Source: Gammaproteobacteria bacterium (GTDB lineage: Bacteria; Pseudomonadota; Gammaproteobacteria; Pseudomonadales; JAUIET01). Taken from it: a stretch of 38,910 nucleotides of DNA. The stretch is from assembly GCA_030431775.1 (NCBI GenBank), contig JAUIHW010000037.1, positions 1 to 38,910 on the forward strand, read 5' to 3'. Both the position numbers and the translations under genes were made by a program. The notes under the pieces were generated by a model. It was not told where the DNA came from, made no database searches, and saw nothing but the letters and a program-made list of their open reading frames with translations. Positions within the stretch are counted from its first letter, which is position 1. Every line of letters begins with the position of its first letter. Positions 1 to 7,740 of the stretch are shown here, in pieces.

Positions 1-1
1 G

Positions 2-196
2 TCGGCCAAGATGACCACCAGCAAGGGCACCATCCAGGGCTACAATGGTGTGGCGGCCGTGGATAAGAAACACCAGATTATTGTTGATGCACAAGCGTTC
101 GGTGAAGGACAGGAGCACCACACTTTAAAGCCGGTACTGGACAGCATTCAGGCTCGTTATGCGTCATTTCCAATGTTGACACCTGTAACGTTATAG
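2..196 (+). pseudogene. IS1182-type transposase fragment, truncated at both ends
   Basis: The frame is open from the window edge and encodes the DDE-transposase segment around 'GYNGVAAVDKKHQIIVDAQA' and 'FGEGQEHHTLKPVL', typical of IS1182-family transposases. Similarity appears to stop near 'SIQARY' (about position 160), and the last dozen codons to the stop at 194-196 look unrelated. The rest of the transposase does not follow, so this is a remnant even allowing for the window edge. The break lies at a G-TTATGC sequence (156-162) that may be a cassette-insertion point (see findings). The family name rests on remembered motif resemblance, not alignment. Confidence 0.75.
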
Positions 197-204
197 GTTA
201 CATT
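176..204 (+). promoter_or_regulatory. higBA promoter with embedded operator
   Basis: A consensus -35 TTGACA (176-181) and a -10-like TACATT (199-204) are separated by 17 bp. Between them lie the near-palindrome CCTGTAACGTTATAGG (182-197) and the inverted repeat TGTAAC/GTTACA (184-189 and 197-202). This placement fits autorepression by the HigBA complex. The predicted transcription start falls almost on the higB ATG at 212, so the mRNA may be leaderless; no clear ribosome-binding site precedes it. Confidence 0.55.
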
Positions 205-211
205 AAAATAT

Positions 212-490
212 ATGATTCAAAGCTTCAAGCACAAAGGGCTAGAGCGCTTCTATACTCGCGGCAGCACGGCTGGAATCCAACCTGCGCACAGAAGCAAGCT
301 TCGACTCATACTCGGCAGGTTGAGCGCCGCAACTACGCCACAAGATATGGATCTACCTGGCTTAGTGTTACACCCACTTCAAGGCCGACTTCGAGGACGC
401 TGGTCGGTTCGAGTTAGTGGCAACTGGAGAGTTACCTTTAAGTTCGAGGGCCAAGATGCTTTCGAAGTAAACTACGAGGATTATCATTGA
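212..490 (+). CDS. higB: HigB-type toxin (RelE/ParE superfamily mRNA interferase)
   Basis: A 92-residue protein with the usual length and fold signature of HigB toxins, including the C-terminal '[13 protein letters not shown]...FEVNYEDYH' strand pair. HigB toxins cleave mRNA at the ribosome and are neutralised by HigA. The toxin-first gene order is characteristic of higBA. The stop codon (488-490) lies directly before the higA start region, so the pair is translationally coupled. The gene is AT-richer than most of the window, consistent with lateral acquisition. The start ATG at 212 lacks an obvious Shine-Dalgarno sequence. Confidence 0.88.
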   Translation: MIQSFKHKGLERFYTRGSTAGIQPAHRSKLRLILGRLSAATTPQDMDLPGLVLHPLQGRLRGRWSVRVSGNWRVTFKFEGQDAFEVNYEDYH

Positions 491-492
491 TC

Positions 493-786
493 ATGGCTAT
501 GCAAATGCACAACCCACCTCACCCAGGTGAAATTATCCGCGAACTATGCTTAGAGCCACTAGAACTTACAGTGACTGCAGCAGCCGAAGCGCTGGGAGTT
601 AGTCGTAAAACCTTATCAGCCATCCTAAATGGTAAGGCCGGTATCAGTCCTGAGATGGCTATACGTTTAGCTAAGGCATTTGGTACTACTCCGGAAAGCT
701 GGATGAACCAGCAATCTCAATACGATCTATGGCTTGCCAAGAAAGAAACCAAAGGGCTAAAGGTGAAACGACTATATGCCGCATAA
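493..786 (+). CDS. higA: HigA-type antitoxin (XRE-family HTH)
   Basis: This 97-residue antitoxin opens with the family signature '[13 protein letters not shown]' and carries a central helix-turn-helix ('[20 protein letters not shown]'). HigA binds and neutralises HigB and represses the operon through the operator between its -35 and -10. The frame allows a TTG start at 487 or ATG starts at 493, 499 and 505; 493 is chosen as the first ATG, though 499 or 505 would also fit the family N-terminus. The stop codon (784-786) lies inside the R''-like box of the following attC-like structure, a layout common in integron cassettes. Confidence 0.9.
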   Translation: MAMQMHNPPHPGEIIRELCLEPLELTVTAAAEALGVSRKTLSAILNGKAGISPEMAIRLAKAFGTTPESWMNQQSQYDLWLAKKETKGLKVKRLYAA

Positions 787-832
787 CCGGTTGCAGTGGA
801 CGCTGTAAGCGCCACTGAACCGAGGGTTATGT
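781..832 (+). other. attC-like recombination site or bidirectional hairpin between higA and vapC
   Basis: Outer boxes GCATAAC (781-787) and GTTATGT (826-832) pair at six of seven positions. Inside, GGTT (789-792) pairs with AACC (818-821), CAGTGG (794-799) with CCACTG (812-817) and CGC (801-803) with GCG (809-811) around a 5-nt loop. G793 and A800 bulge from the same arm, and C788/GAGG form an unpaired spacer. That is the attC layout of R'', spacer, L'' with extrahelical bases, loop, L', spacer, R'. At 52 nt it is slightly short, and its unpaired bases differ from the commonest ones. It may also end both convergent transcripts, although there is no T-tract. Confidence 0.55.
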
Positions 833-1228
833 TTCTGCCAAAACAGTTCTCATTCCGAGCTGTTTAACGAAGGGTATGAAATCTCGATCCTGAAAAAGTA
901 GCGGAAGTCTATTCTCAATGCAGAATGAGCCTATGATTACGTCAGTGGTTTGCCTTAAAGTGATTCCCGATTTTCTCAGTTTACGGTAGTTGCAGGCACA
1001 TTTTTCCACCATCTCACTGCCAAGAAGTTCGAATTGTTCGAGTTCGCCAAGTGACTTTTTAGCCAATTTATAGTCTTTTTCTGATCTGAATCCTTGAAGA
1101 ATCTCGAGCATAATGAGGTCGCCTGTAACTACCAACCCATCTTCGAGCGCTTCATCCAGAGCGTCTGTGTGTCGCGTGTCCTTTCCATGGAAATAATCTA
1201 TCCAAACACTGGTATCAACCAATATCAC
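827..1228 (-). CDS. vapC: VapC-type PIN-domain ribonuclease toxin
   Basis: A 133-residue PIN-domain protein with the expected acidic residues: D5 in 'MILVDTSVW', E42 in 'GDLIMLEILQGF', D96 in 'RQTTDVIIG', and D114/D116 in 'LLFQDRDF'. These coordinate Mg2+ for RNA cleavage in VapC toxins. The ATG overlaps the stop of vapB by 4 bp (1225-1228), showing an antitoxin-toxin operon read right to left. The gene converges on higA, and its stop codon sits within the R'-like half of the attC-like structure. Full length for the family, with no sign of inactivation. Confidence 0.93.
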   Translation of the reverse strand: MILVDTSVWIDYFHGKDTRHTDALDEALEDGLVVTGDLIMLEILQGFRSEKDYKLAKKSLGELEQFELLGSEMVEKCACNYRKLRKSGITLRQTTDVIIGSFCIENRLPLLFQDRDFIPFVKQLGMRTVLAET

Positions 1229-1419
1229 TTTCGGCCCCGCATTTCATCTAAATCGCCCTCCCATTTCAGCTTGCCTCTAAGTTTTCTAATCGCCTGCTGC
1301 CGGTTGCGCCTAATAAGCAACTGAAGGCCCTGTTCTACAGCTTCCTTCTTAGTTCGTAATCCGGAAGCCTTAAGAGCGTCATTCATGAGCTTGTCGTCTA
1401 TAACTATGTTTGTTCTCAT
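1225..1419 (-). CDS. vapB: VapB-type antitoxin (ribbon-helix-helix, DUF2191-like)
   Basis: From the ATG at 1419 this is a 64-residue protein beginning 'MRTNIVIDDKLMNDALKASG', the typical beta-strand plus helix of VapB antitoxins that pair with PIN toxins. The C-terminal part ('LKWEGDLDEMRGRK') resembles the toxin-wrapping tail, with the W-E-G-D motif common in this group. The open frame extends upstream to 1494, but the extra 25 residues overlap the operator and look non-coding, so the internal ATG is preferred. It is expected to repress its own promoter and neutralise VapC. Confidence 0.9.
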   Translation of the reverse strand: MRTNIVIDDKLMNDALKASGLRTKKEAVEQGLQLLIRRNRQQAIRKLRGKLKWEGDLDEMRGRK

Positions 1420-1429
1420 GTCGCGACCT

Positions 1430-1458
1430 ATGTGTAATAATAATGAATTTATACACAT
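1430..1458 (-). promoter_or_regulatory. vapBC operator/promoter region
   Basis: A perfect 7-bp inverted repeat, ATGTGTA (1430-1436) and TACACAT (1452-1458), flanks an AT-rich 15-bp centre just upstream of the vapB ATG. On the minus strand a TTGCTA -35-like box followed 17 bp later by TTATTA can be read across it. The position fits an autoregulatory VapBC binding site. Confidence 0.45.
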
Positions 1459-1476
1459 TGTAGCAAAGCGAGTAAA

Positions 1477-1548
1477 CCGTAACAAGGCCAGCAAGAGGGA
1501 CAGTCAATCCGCTGCGCGCTTTATCTGCGCCTGCTGGCGGTATTATGC
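1477..1548 (+). other. Degenerate attC-like site behind vapBC
   Basis: R''-like CCGTAAC (1477-1483) is followed by GCCAGCA (1487-1493), which pairs perfectly with TGCTGGC (1532-1538). Next to the right arm is ATTATGC (1542-1548). The inner segment CAAGAGGGACAGTCAA (1492-1507) closely resembles, from memory, the segment of Vibrio VCR-type attC sites that reads CAAGAGGGACTGTCAA. The conserved G of the GTT crossover triplet is A here (1542), so the site may be dead. The 1549-1677 stretch has no assignable gene; an orphan open frame reading 'GRFRREWELGRITRS' ends at 1653 and was not identified. Confidence 0.5.
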
Positions 1549-1677
1549 GTCAGCTCGCTTGATGGAGCCAAACGATTCACCGCGATTGGCCGATTTCGTC
1601 GCGAATGGGAATTGGGCCGCATCACCCGGAGCACCAACCACCAGGGTGTTTGATATTAGTATAACCACGGTGGAAGC

Positions 1678-3729
1678 TTACAGCCCTGGCGCCCCACTCG
1701 CTGCATCAATCCAGATCGGCGAACTCCAGGCCCTTTCCTGAATGGTTGCCGGCAGGTCAGCGCGCGGTTTATTGCCCGCGCGCATGGCCTCCCAGGTTGA
1801 CCAGCGACAGGTCGGGTTTTCCAGTACGCGTACGTAGTAGAAAGCGTTTTCTGCGGCTTGATAATCCGGGTCTTGCCACTGCACACTCAATTGCATGGCG
1901 CCTTTGTCGGGGCTGATCGTGCAGGTGGCCGGGTCCACTGCTGCGCCGTTATCCGGGCAGCGCCGGGTTGCCGGGTCCGGTTGCAGGCCGTCCGCGCAGG
2001 CGATGTCAATCACCTGTTCCTGCGCGCTGCCATCACGCACCGTGCCTTTAACAATCTGCAAACGCTGCAGCGGTGCGCCGTTCGGGTCTGCGACGGCGGC
2101 CACCAGAAAGCGTGGCGCCTGCTCAGCATGCGCCGCAAGGCTGCCACCCATAGCCACACCGTTGCGGTAAGCTGTGGTTAACCAATCGCTTGAGTTCATC
2201 AGTTCATCGCGGTAATCAAACCCGGCAAAAAAGCGCACCGCAATTCGCGGCCCAGAGGTGGCGAACGTCTCCTTGCGACGAAACGCCGAGTAGATGGCTT
2301 CGCGGCTGTTGTTTTCCGCCCACACGGCGGCGAGTCCGGAGGCACCCCAGGTTTCAAACGCTGAGCTGGCGATGTAGGTATTACCGTCGACTTCACGCAA
2401 TTGTTTGGGCGCGAGCAACTTGCCCAGCCAGCGCTGCCAGAACGACAAAGGTACCGAGCCCCGCAGCAACGGGGTGCCGTCGAGCACACCCGCCTTGGAA
2501 AAGAAGCTCTCTTCGTCAATGGAGCTGCCCGCAACATGGGTATCGCTGGCGCCTACCAGCCCAAAGCGAAAGGGGTTTAAACCGCGGTTTGCCTGCATCT
2601 CAAGCCCATTCAGATAGGCTTCGCGTACATAGCTGCCGCTGGGCTCGCTTGGTACAGTCGTCGCTACCCGGTAGGGCATAATTTCGAAGTCAGCCCATTC
2701 GTCTTCCGGCGACAAGGCGGGGTGAGTTTCCGAAGTGCCTTTCACTTGAGTCACTTCCACCAGCGGTTCGTTGCGCCGCCGTTGCGCCGCGTAGTCGGCG
2801 TCCAGCGCCTGGCCTGCCCAATTCTGCAGCGCAAACATATGGCCGTTAGAGCCATTCGAATTGTGCGGTATTGCCAGGGCTTCTATGCCCTGCCCGCGCA
2901 ATTCATCCAGCCAGTCCCATAAGCCTTCCGGGTTTTGCGAGTTAAAGCTGGAGAATGGCATGGCCGGTAATCGCGCGGCGTCCCGAAAGACCACGTTGCG
3001 GTGCAGGTTGCCCCGATCATTACTGCGCGCGGTAAACTCATAAGCAACAAAAGTGGTCAGCTCACCGGGGCGATAATGCTGCTGGGCCGCTTCCACAGTG
3101 TCCCGCCAGGCATTTTTTGTTGCCGCCTCGATCACGGCGGCGTCAATAACACCGGCTTGCAGATCATCCAGTATTTCGCGGCGGATCTGGCCAAAAGTTT
3201 TCACCCGAAAGCCGAAGCTGCGGATGCCGGTATTCCCAGGCTCATTCAAATTGTGCAGTGGTTGGGCGAAGCTCTGTTGCCCAACATCTGTATCAGGGTC
3301 AGCCGCGGCACGCGCTACCCCAAGAAACTCTGCATGGTCCGTGACCGCATAAAAATCCAGCGGGCGATCCAATTGGATATCGTAACCGGAAGGATGCGGA
3401 ATCGCCGCCCCGGCGGCAAACCGATACGCATCCGCGGGTGTACTCATGGTTGCAAAGGCGTAGGCGTCGAAGGAATAGCTGGTGTGTACGTGCAGGTCGC
3501 CGTACAAGGCTGTTTTCTGGGGATGATCCACAAGGCTTGCCGGGCCTGGCTCGGCTCCAGCCGCAAATTCGATTATTTCATCATTCACGGGCAGAAGCTG
3601 GTTGGCCCGCTCGGGCTCGGCGGCCCGTTGCCCTACGGCGTCCAAGGTGGACGACAGGTCGTCTGAACACGCCGTTGCCATCAGCACAGCGCTGAGCAAC
3701 AGAACCCGTATGCAAGCAATGTCAGGCAT
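1678..3729 (-). CDS. DUF3604 family lipoprotein, PHP-like putative metal-dependent hydrolase
   Basis: A 683-residue protein with a hydrophobic signal ending in 'LMATAC' (lipidation candidate C21, with a slightly atypical lipobox). The core has metal-ligand motifs resembling PHP/amidohydrolase folds: 'GDLHVHTSYSFD' (77-88), 'AVTDHAEFLG' (128-137), 'IPHNSNGSNG', and a late 'GASDTHVAG'. DUF3604 proteins are common in marine gammaproteobacteria and have no established reaction. The ATG at 3729 overlaps the stop of the upstream CoA ligase by 8 bp, implying translational coupling and a shared pathway. As a predicted lipoprotein it would act in the envelope while its partner ligase is cytoplasmic. 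It may hydrolyse a substrate before import, but that is inference. Confidence 0.88.
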   Translation of the reverse strand: MPDIACIRVLLLSAVLMATACSDDLSSTLDAVGQRAAEPERANQLLPVNDEIIEFAAGAEPGPASLVDHPQKTALYGDLHVHTSYSFDAYAFATMSTPADAYRFAAGAAIPHPSGYDIQLDRPLDFYAVTDHAEFLGVARAAADPDTDVGQQSFAQPLHNLNEPGNTGIRSFGFRVKTFGQIRREILDDLQAGVIDAAVIEAATKNAWRDTVEAAQQHYRPGELTTFVAYEFTARSNDRGNLHRNVVFRDAARLPAMPFSSFNSQNPEGLWDWLDELRGQGIEALAIPHNSNGSNGHMFALQNWAGQALDADYAAQRRRNEPLVEVTQVKGTSETHPALSPEDEWADFEIMPYRVATTVPSEPSGSYVREAYLNGLEMQANRGLNPFRFGLVGASDTHVAGSSIDEESFFSKAGVLDGTPLLRGSVPLSFWQRWLGKLLAPKQLREVDGNTYIASSAFETWGASGLAAVWAENNSREAIYSAFRRKETFATSGPRIAVRFFAGFDYRDELMNSSDWLTTAYRNGVAMGGSLAAHAEQAPRFLVAAVADPNGAPLQRLQIVKGTVRDGSAQEQVIDIACADGLQPDPATRRCPDNGAAVDPATCTISPDKGAMQLSVQWQDPDYQAAENAFYYVRVLENPTCRWSTWEAMRAGNKPRADLPATIQERAWSSPIWIDAASGAPGL

Positions 3730-5332
3730 CAGTAACAGACTCGAACAGCTTCTGATGCGCTTGCCTTAGTTCGGGTTTCTTGACCTTGCCGGTGCCGGTC
3801 AGCGCCAGTGCGTCGGCAAACACCACAGCTTTGGGCACCTCAAAGCGCCCGAGGTGTTGTTTGCAGTGCTGAATAATCGCTTCTTCATGCAGTTCCGCAC
3901 CGGGTAAAGGCTGCACAACCGCACAGATCGCCTCACCCCAGTGTGGGTGCGGCAGGCCAATGACGGCCGACACCGCAACCCCGTCAATACCGCCAATGAC
4001 CGCCTCCACCTTGCAGCTGGACACGTTTTCCCCACCGGATTTGACAATGTCTTTTTTGCGGTCGACAAACATCAACTGGCCTTTGGCATCAATAAAGCCC
4101 AGGTCACCGCTATGGTGCCAGCCATGCTGGCGGACATCGGCCGTGGCCTGCGGGTTCTTCAGATAACCGTTCATCGATAACGGGCCACGCCAGCAAATCT
4201 CGCCAACTTCGCCCACCGCGCATTCGCGTCCTGCTTCGTCCAGTACAGCCTGTTCTCCAATCAAGGTTGGTACACCCCAGTAATTGCCCTCTTCAAACTC
4301 AGTGGGCGTGTGGTCGAAGTACATGCACGGTGGTGGAGTGAATTCGGTCTGTCCGCTACCCAAGTGAAAATCACAGCCAAAGGTTGAACGCAGGCGCTGC
4401 AACAGTTCGGCGCTCATCGGTGCCATACCATACAGGGCATTGTTCAACGCGCTGAAGTTACGCTCGGCCACCCCCGGCACCTGCAGGCAGGCGTTCCACA
4501 TCATCGGCAACATCACGGTACTCGCAATGCGCTCTTTCTCCAGCGTTTCAACCACGGCTTGTGGGTCAAAACCGCTGTGAATAACATAGCAGCCACCCAA
4601 CTGCACCGTGGTCAACAAGCCGCATAAGGCGGTCACATGGAACATGGGCAGTACGGTCAGAGAACGTGCCTGGCTACCCGGCTGCATGCCCGAGCTGAGT
4701 GCAAAGTTCAAGGTAGCAACAACCAGTGCAAGGTGCGATGTTTCCACGCCTTTGGGGCGCGATGTGGTACCGCTGGTGTACAGAACCTGCGCGGTACTGC
4801 GGTCTTCTATAACAACGTCGAGAATTTCCGCGTCGCTCTGCCCGGCTGCCAGTTCTTCCAAGGTGCAATCCGCGCCACCACTGGTTTTTCCCAAACTCAC
4901 CAGCAGCGCTACGTCGTCCAACCCGGCACTGCATTGCTTGCACAGTGCCTCCAGTTCGCTCTGGTACAACACCGCCTTGACTTCACCATGCTCGAAATTG
5001 AAGCGCACATCATCCGGGTTCTGCAGAAAATTAACCGGCACCACGACGAACCCAGCCTTGTAGCACGCAAACAGTACGGTCGCAAAGTCCATGCTGTTCG
5101 CACTGACCAATGCAATACGGTCGCCCTGATGCAGCCCTTTGGCGCGCAATCCATGTGCCACGCGATTCACTCGATTATTGAACTCGGCATAAGTTAAGGA
5201 GCGGCGCTCGCCCTCTATGATCTCAAGCAGAGCCTCATCGTTGGGGTTGCTGCGCGACCGTCGGCGCAGCACATCACCCATGGCAACTCGGGTGATTATA
5301 TTGGTATTGAGTAGGTCAGCATCTGCGCTCAT
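3722..5332 (-). CDS. AMP-forming acyl-CoA synthetase (ANL superfamily)
   Basis: A 536-residue adenylate-forming ligase. Visible motifs are the phosphate loop 'YTSGTTSRPKG' (about 185-195), the adenine/acyl region 'GSGQTEFTPP', the hinge 'SGDLGFIDAKG...VDRKKDIVKSGGENVS', and the C-terminal catalytic lysine in 'TGTGKVKK' (about K516). The enzyme would convert a carboxylic acid to its CoA thioester via an acyl-AMP. The acid is unknown; the family includes short-chain, medium-chain and aromatic-acid ligases. It overlaps the DUF3604 gene by 8 bp. The 187-bp stretch upstream (5333-5519) holds no gene and could contain its promoter, although no clear one was found. Confidence 0.92.
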   Translation of the reverse strand: MSADADLLNTNIITRVAMGDVLRRRSRSNPNDEALLEIIEGERRSLTYAEFNNRVNRVAHGLRAKGLHQGDRIALVSANSMDFATVLFACYKAGFVVVPVNFLQNPDDVRFNFEHGEVKAVLYQSELEALCKQCSAGLDDVALLVSLGKTSGGADCTLEELAAGQSDAEILDVVIEDRSTAQVLYTSGTTSRPKGVETSHLALVVATLNFALSSGMQPGSQARSLTVLPMFHVTALCGLLTTVQLGGCYVIHSGFDPQAVVETLEKERIASTVMLPMMWNACLQVPGVAERNFSALNNALYGMAPMSAELLQRLRSTFGCDFHLGSGQTEFTPPPCMYFDHTPTEFEEGNYWGVPTLIGEQAVLDEAGRECAVGEVGEICWRGPLSMNGYLKNPQATADVRQHGWHHSGDLGFIDAKGQLMFVDRKKDIVKSGGENVSSCKVEAVIGGIDGVAVSAVIGLPHPHWGEAICAVVQPLPGAELHEEAIIQHCKQHLGRFEVPKAVVFADALALTGTGKVKKPELRQAHQKLFESVTDA

Positions 5333-5519
5333 CGGCGCAGTGTACTTGGGAACAAGAGCTTTGTGAAATCAAACCTTCACTCTAAACTCCACTCGTGCTC
5401 AGGGCTTCGGGGTTTTTGTTATAAGAAAGCGGCACCGTGTGATAAGGGAGAGATAAGCATACTCGTTACCAGGGCTGACCTACTCGTTGTATAACCCCCA
5501 ATACCAACCAGGCTCGACG

Positions 5520-6869
5520 TTAACACCCTGCCCTGCGCCGAATCTCGGCGGCCACCAGCCACAGGCGGTCCTGGCCCCACACCTCGAGGTCAGGTTCACC
5601 TTCAGGGCCACAAAGCCGGTAGGAAGGCACACCCCAAAGCCCCATGCCTTCCACCATTTCGTCCTGGTACTTTTCGGTGATTGGCTTCCAGTCTTCGCTC
5701 CCAAGGTGTTTCTGGGCGTCCGCCCAGTCCAGGCCTGCCTCTTCCACCGCCCACTTCATATTCTTCTTTTTGTGCAGCGCTATGCCTTCAGCAAAAGCAT
5801 AGCGCAGTAGCGTGCTGAACAGTTCGACGTCTTTACCTTGCGACTTGGCCCAGGGCAGCAGCGAGTACGCCTGCCGGGTTGGCTCGCCAATGGGCGTGAC
5901 ACTGTTTCCGAAAGGCACGCCAAAAAAGTCGCCCTCGCGTTTTGTGTCGAAGAATATATAGGCACCCTTGGCTGGGGTGGCAGCAACCCCACGCATGATC
6001 ATGGGTAGCACGGGCTTGTGGTGAAAGTTTATGTTGCAGGCCTTACTCAATTCGACAGTTTTATCGAATATGATCGCTGTATAGGGGCTGTTCAGCGACG
6101 GGAAAAAATGCAAATCCAAACCACTTGCATCAATTCCGCTAACATCCAGTCCCGGCCGCGGTGCTAGGTAAGGTTGGTCAGCATCATTGCAAGCGCCCAG
6201 GTCTCGCAAGCGCTGTTCCAGGTGAAACAAGCGATCAACGCCCCAGTACCACTCGCCGCCGTAATACAGCATGGCGCCCGAGTAATGGTTTAATTCCGCC
6301 AGGCGCGCAGACCCCTTATCGAGTGCCGCGTCTGCTTCTAAGGCGCTCGTCTGTCCAGTATCAACGAATTCGCCCGACCATAATCGGGCACTAACACTTT
6401 CAAGCTGGGCAACAAACTCTTCGGCGTCAAGCCTGGCCAGTGCGCAGTTCGCCGCCTTTTGCAACTCAGGCTCTGGCACCACGCCGGCATCATCGGGAAA
6501 GCTCAAGCCATAATGCGGCGCGATCAAGCCACAGTCGCGACGGGCCCACAAGGCAAGCTTTTCTTGCTCTGGCTGGCTACGGCCGCCTGTGGCACGGATG
6601 AGATGCGGTACAATTTTAATGTCATAGCGCGCCGCAAATTGCCCAATAAGCTGCGCCATCAAGTGCGAATAAGGGTCATCAACCTGATGAAAATACTCCA
6701 CAATATGGTCCCGGCCCTCGGCTTGGCGTTTTGTTTCGGCCTTGGCACGTTTCTTGGCAATCTGCTCAGTATTGGCAACTCGGCCAAACACCTTAGCCAT
6801 TAAAAAACGCACAAGGCGAGGAGGGTCAACCAGGTAGGAAGGGTTGGGATTATTCTCTGGCTCAAGCAT
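5520..6869 (-). CDS. Tandem DsbA/HCCA-isomerase-fold (thioredoxin-like) protein
   Basis: A 449-residue protein that appears to contain two DSBA-like thioredoxin-fold domains. The first begins at 'IVEYFHQVDDPYSHL' (56-70) and the second at 'LDLHFFPSLNSPYTA' (251-265). Both have the S/D-P-Y motif of 2-hydroxychromene-2-carboxylate isomerases and FrnE-like proteins in place of a CxxC pair. The C-terminus has 'GVPSY' (cis-proline loop) and 'EVWGQDRL', also typical of that family. There is no signal peptide, so it should be cytoplasmic, perhaps a glutathione-dependent isomerase or transferase. Its position between CoA ligases suggests a catabolic role. A 158-bp gap (6870-7027) without a gene separates it from the amidotransferase. 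Confidence 0.82.
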   Translation of the reverse strand: MLEPENNPNPSYLVDPPRLVRFLMAKVFGRVANTEQIAKKRAKAETKRQAEGRDHIVEYFHQVDDPYSHLMAQLIGQFAARYDIKIVPHLIRATGGRSQPEQEKLALWARRDCGLIAPHYGLSFPDDAGVVPEPELQKAANCALARLDAEEFVAQLESVSARLWSGEFVDTGQTSALEADAALDKGSARLAELNHYSGAMLYYGGEWYWGVDRLFHLEQRLRDLGACNDADQPYLAPRPGLDVSGIDASGLDLHFFPSLNSPYTAIIFDKTVELSKACNINFHHKPVLPMIMRGVAATPAKGAYIFFDTKREGDFFGVPFGNSVTPIGEPTRQAYSLLPWAKSQGKDVELFSTLLRYAFAEGIALHKKKNMKWAVEEAGLDWADAQKHLGSEDWKPITEKYQDEMVEGMGLWGVPSYRLCGPEGEPDLEVWGQDRLWLVAAEIRRRAGC

Positions 6870-7027
6870 TGATCAGCCCTCTAATTTATTTTGTTTTCTT
6901 CATGGAAAATCGGACTCAGCAAATCTTCTTGCTCAATCAGCACTCTTTGGGTTCGTCTGAACAAAATGGGTTCAGTCGAGAAACCGGCAGGCTGTTACCT
7001 GAGGAAATAGCCACCCTGCTTGCCAAG

Positions 7028-7729
7028 TTATCGGCAAACAAAGTTGGCTAACCATCGGCAAACCAGCTGGTTGTCCGGCGCAATACGCAGCGAAGCGCGT
7101 GCGCGGTCAAGTTGACCTGAGCTTAGTTTATCGCGTTCGGTTTCTATTAAATCACGCATGAAATCCGGCTCAAATTCTGGATGCCCTTGTAAGCCAAGGC
7201 TGGTTTTCGAAAACTGTACGAAAAACTGTTGGCAATGATTGTTCTGTGCCAAACCTACTGCTGTTTGCGGCAGCTCAAGTACCTGGTCCTCATGACAAAC
7301 CGGCACATGAATGCTTTCCTGCCAGGGTTGCATCCAAGGTTCACGCTGCAGAAGCTGGTACGGGTAAATGCCTATGCCCCACCCATTCTCCGACTTGGCT
7401 ACTGCAGCGCCAAACGCGTCCGCCAACACCTGGTGCCCGAAACAAATGCCGAGCAGAGGCCTAGCGGTCGCGTCCAACTTCCGGACCAGTTTGACCAGAT
7501 CTCCGTACCAGTCAAGCCCCTGGTACACAGCGTGCCGTGAGCCACTGATCAAATAAGCGTCGCATTGAGTAACATCCTTTGGGAACTCCCGCTGCGTGCA
7601 GTCGAAAACCCGCCAATCGGCTGCTAAACCGGCCCGCTCAAAGGCTTCCCGATACAGACGCGGATAATCACCAAACTTCTCTCCGAGTTCACCGTCCACC
7701 ACATCGCATTGAAGCAAGCCCAGTCGCAT
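7028..7729 (-). CDS. Class I glutamine amidotransferase (stand-alone GATase domain)
   Basis: A 233-residue protein with the complete class I triad: nucleophile C96 in 'LLGICFGHQ', and H182 and E184 in 'LQGHPEFEPDF'. Such stand-alone domains hydrolyse gamma-glutamyl amides or deliver ammonia to a partner. No synthetase partner lies nearby, so gamma-glutamyl hydrolysis, as in some amine and aniline degradation pathways, is possible but unproven. Its start lies 11 bp after the stop of the upstream CoA ligase, so they are in one operon. A 10-bp direct repeat (7030-7039 and 7054-7063) spans the last codons, giving a repeated 'VCR' at the C-terminus. Confidence 0.9.
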   Translation of the reverse strand: MRLGLLQCDVVDGELGEKFGDYPRLYREAFERAGLAADWRVFDCTQREFPKDVTQCDAYLISGSRHAVYQGLDWYGDLVKLVRKLDATARPLLGICFGHQVLADAFGAAVAKSENGWGIGIYPYQLLQREPWMQPWQESIHVPVCHEDQVLELPQTAVGLAQNNHCQQFFVQFSKTSLGLQGHPEFEPDFMRDLIETERDKLSSGQLDRARASLRIAPDNQLVCRWLANFVCR

Positions 7730-7740
7730 GGCCGGCTCAC

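Larger units (their letters stand above)
157..1541 (+). mobile_element. Putative integron-type cassette pair (higBA, vapBC) without integrase
   Basis: Two toxin-antitoxin cassettes appear to be bounded by TTATG starts at 157, 827 and 1543. The first would run from 157 to 826 (higBA). The second would run from 827 to about 1542 (vapBC, reversed). An attC-like fold lies at 781-832 and a degenerate one at 1477-1548. The first cassette starts TTATGC and its R''-like box is GCATAAC, which are exactly complementary once the conserved G is added, as expected for a circularised cassette. No integron integrase or attI is visible. Toxin-antitoxin pairs with their own promoters are common cassette cargo in chromosomal integrons. 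Confidence 0.5.

Noticed and set aside
7030-7063. Direct repeat ATCGGCAAAC (two copies) at the end of the amidotransferase gene
   Set aside because: Probably a small local duplication of coding sequence; no sign of an iteron or att site.
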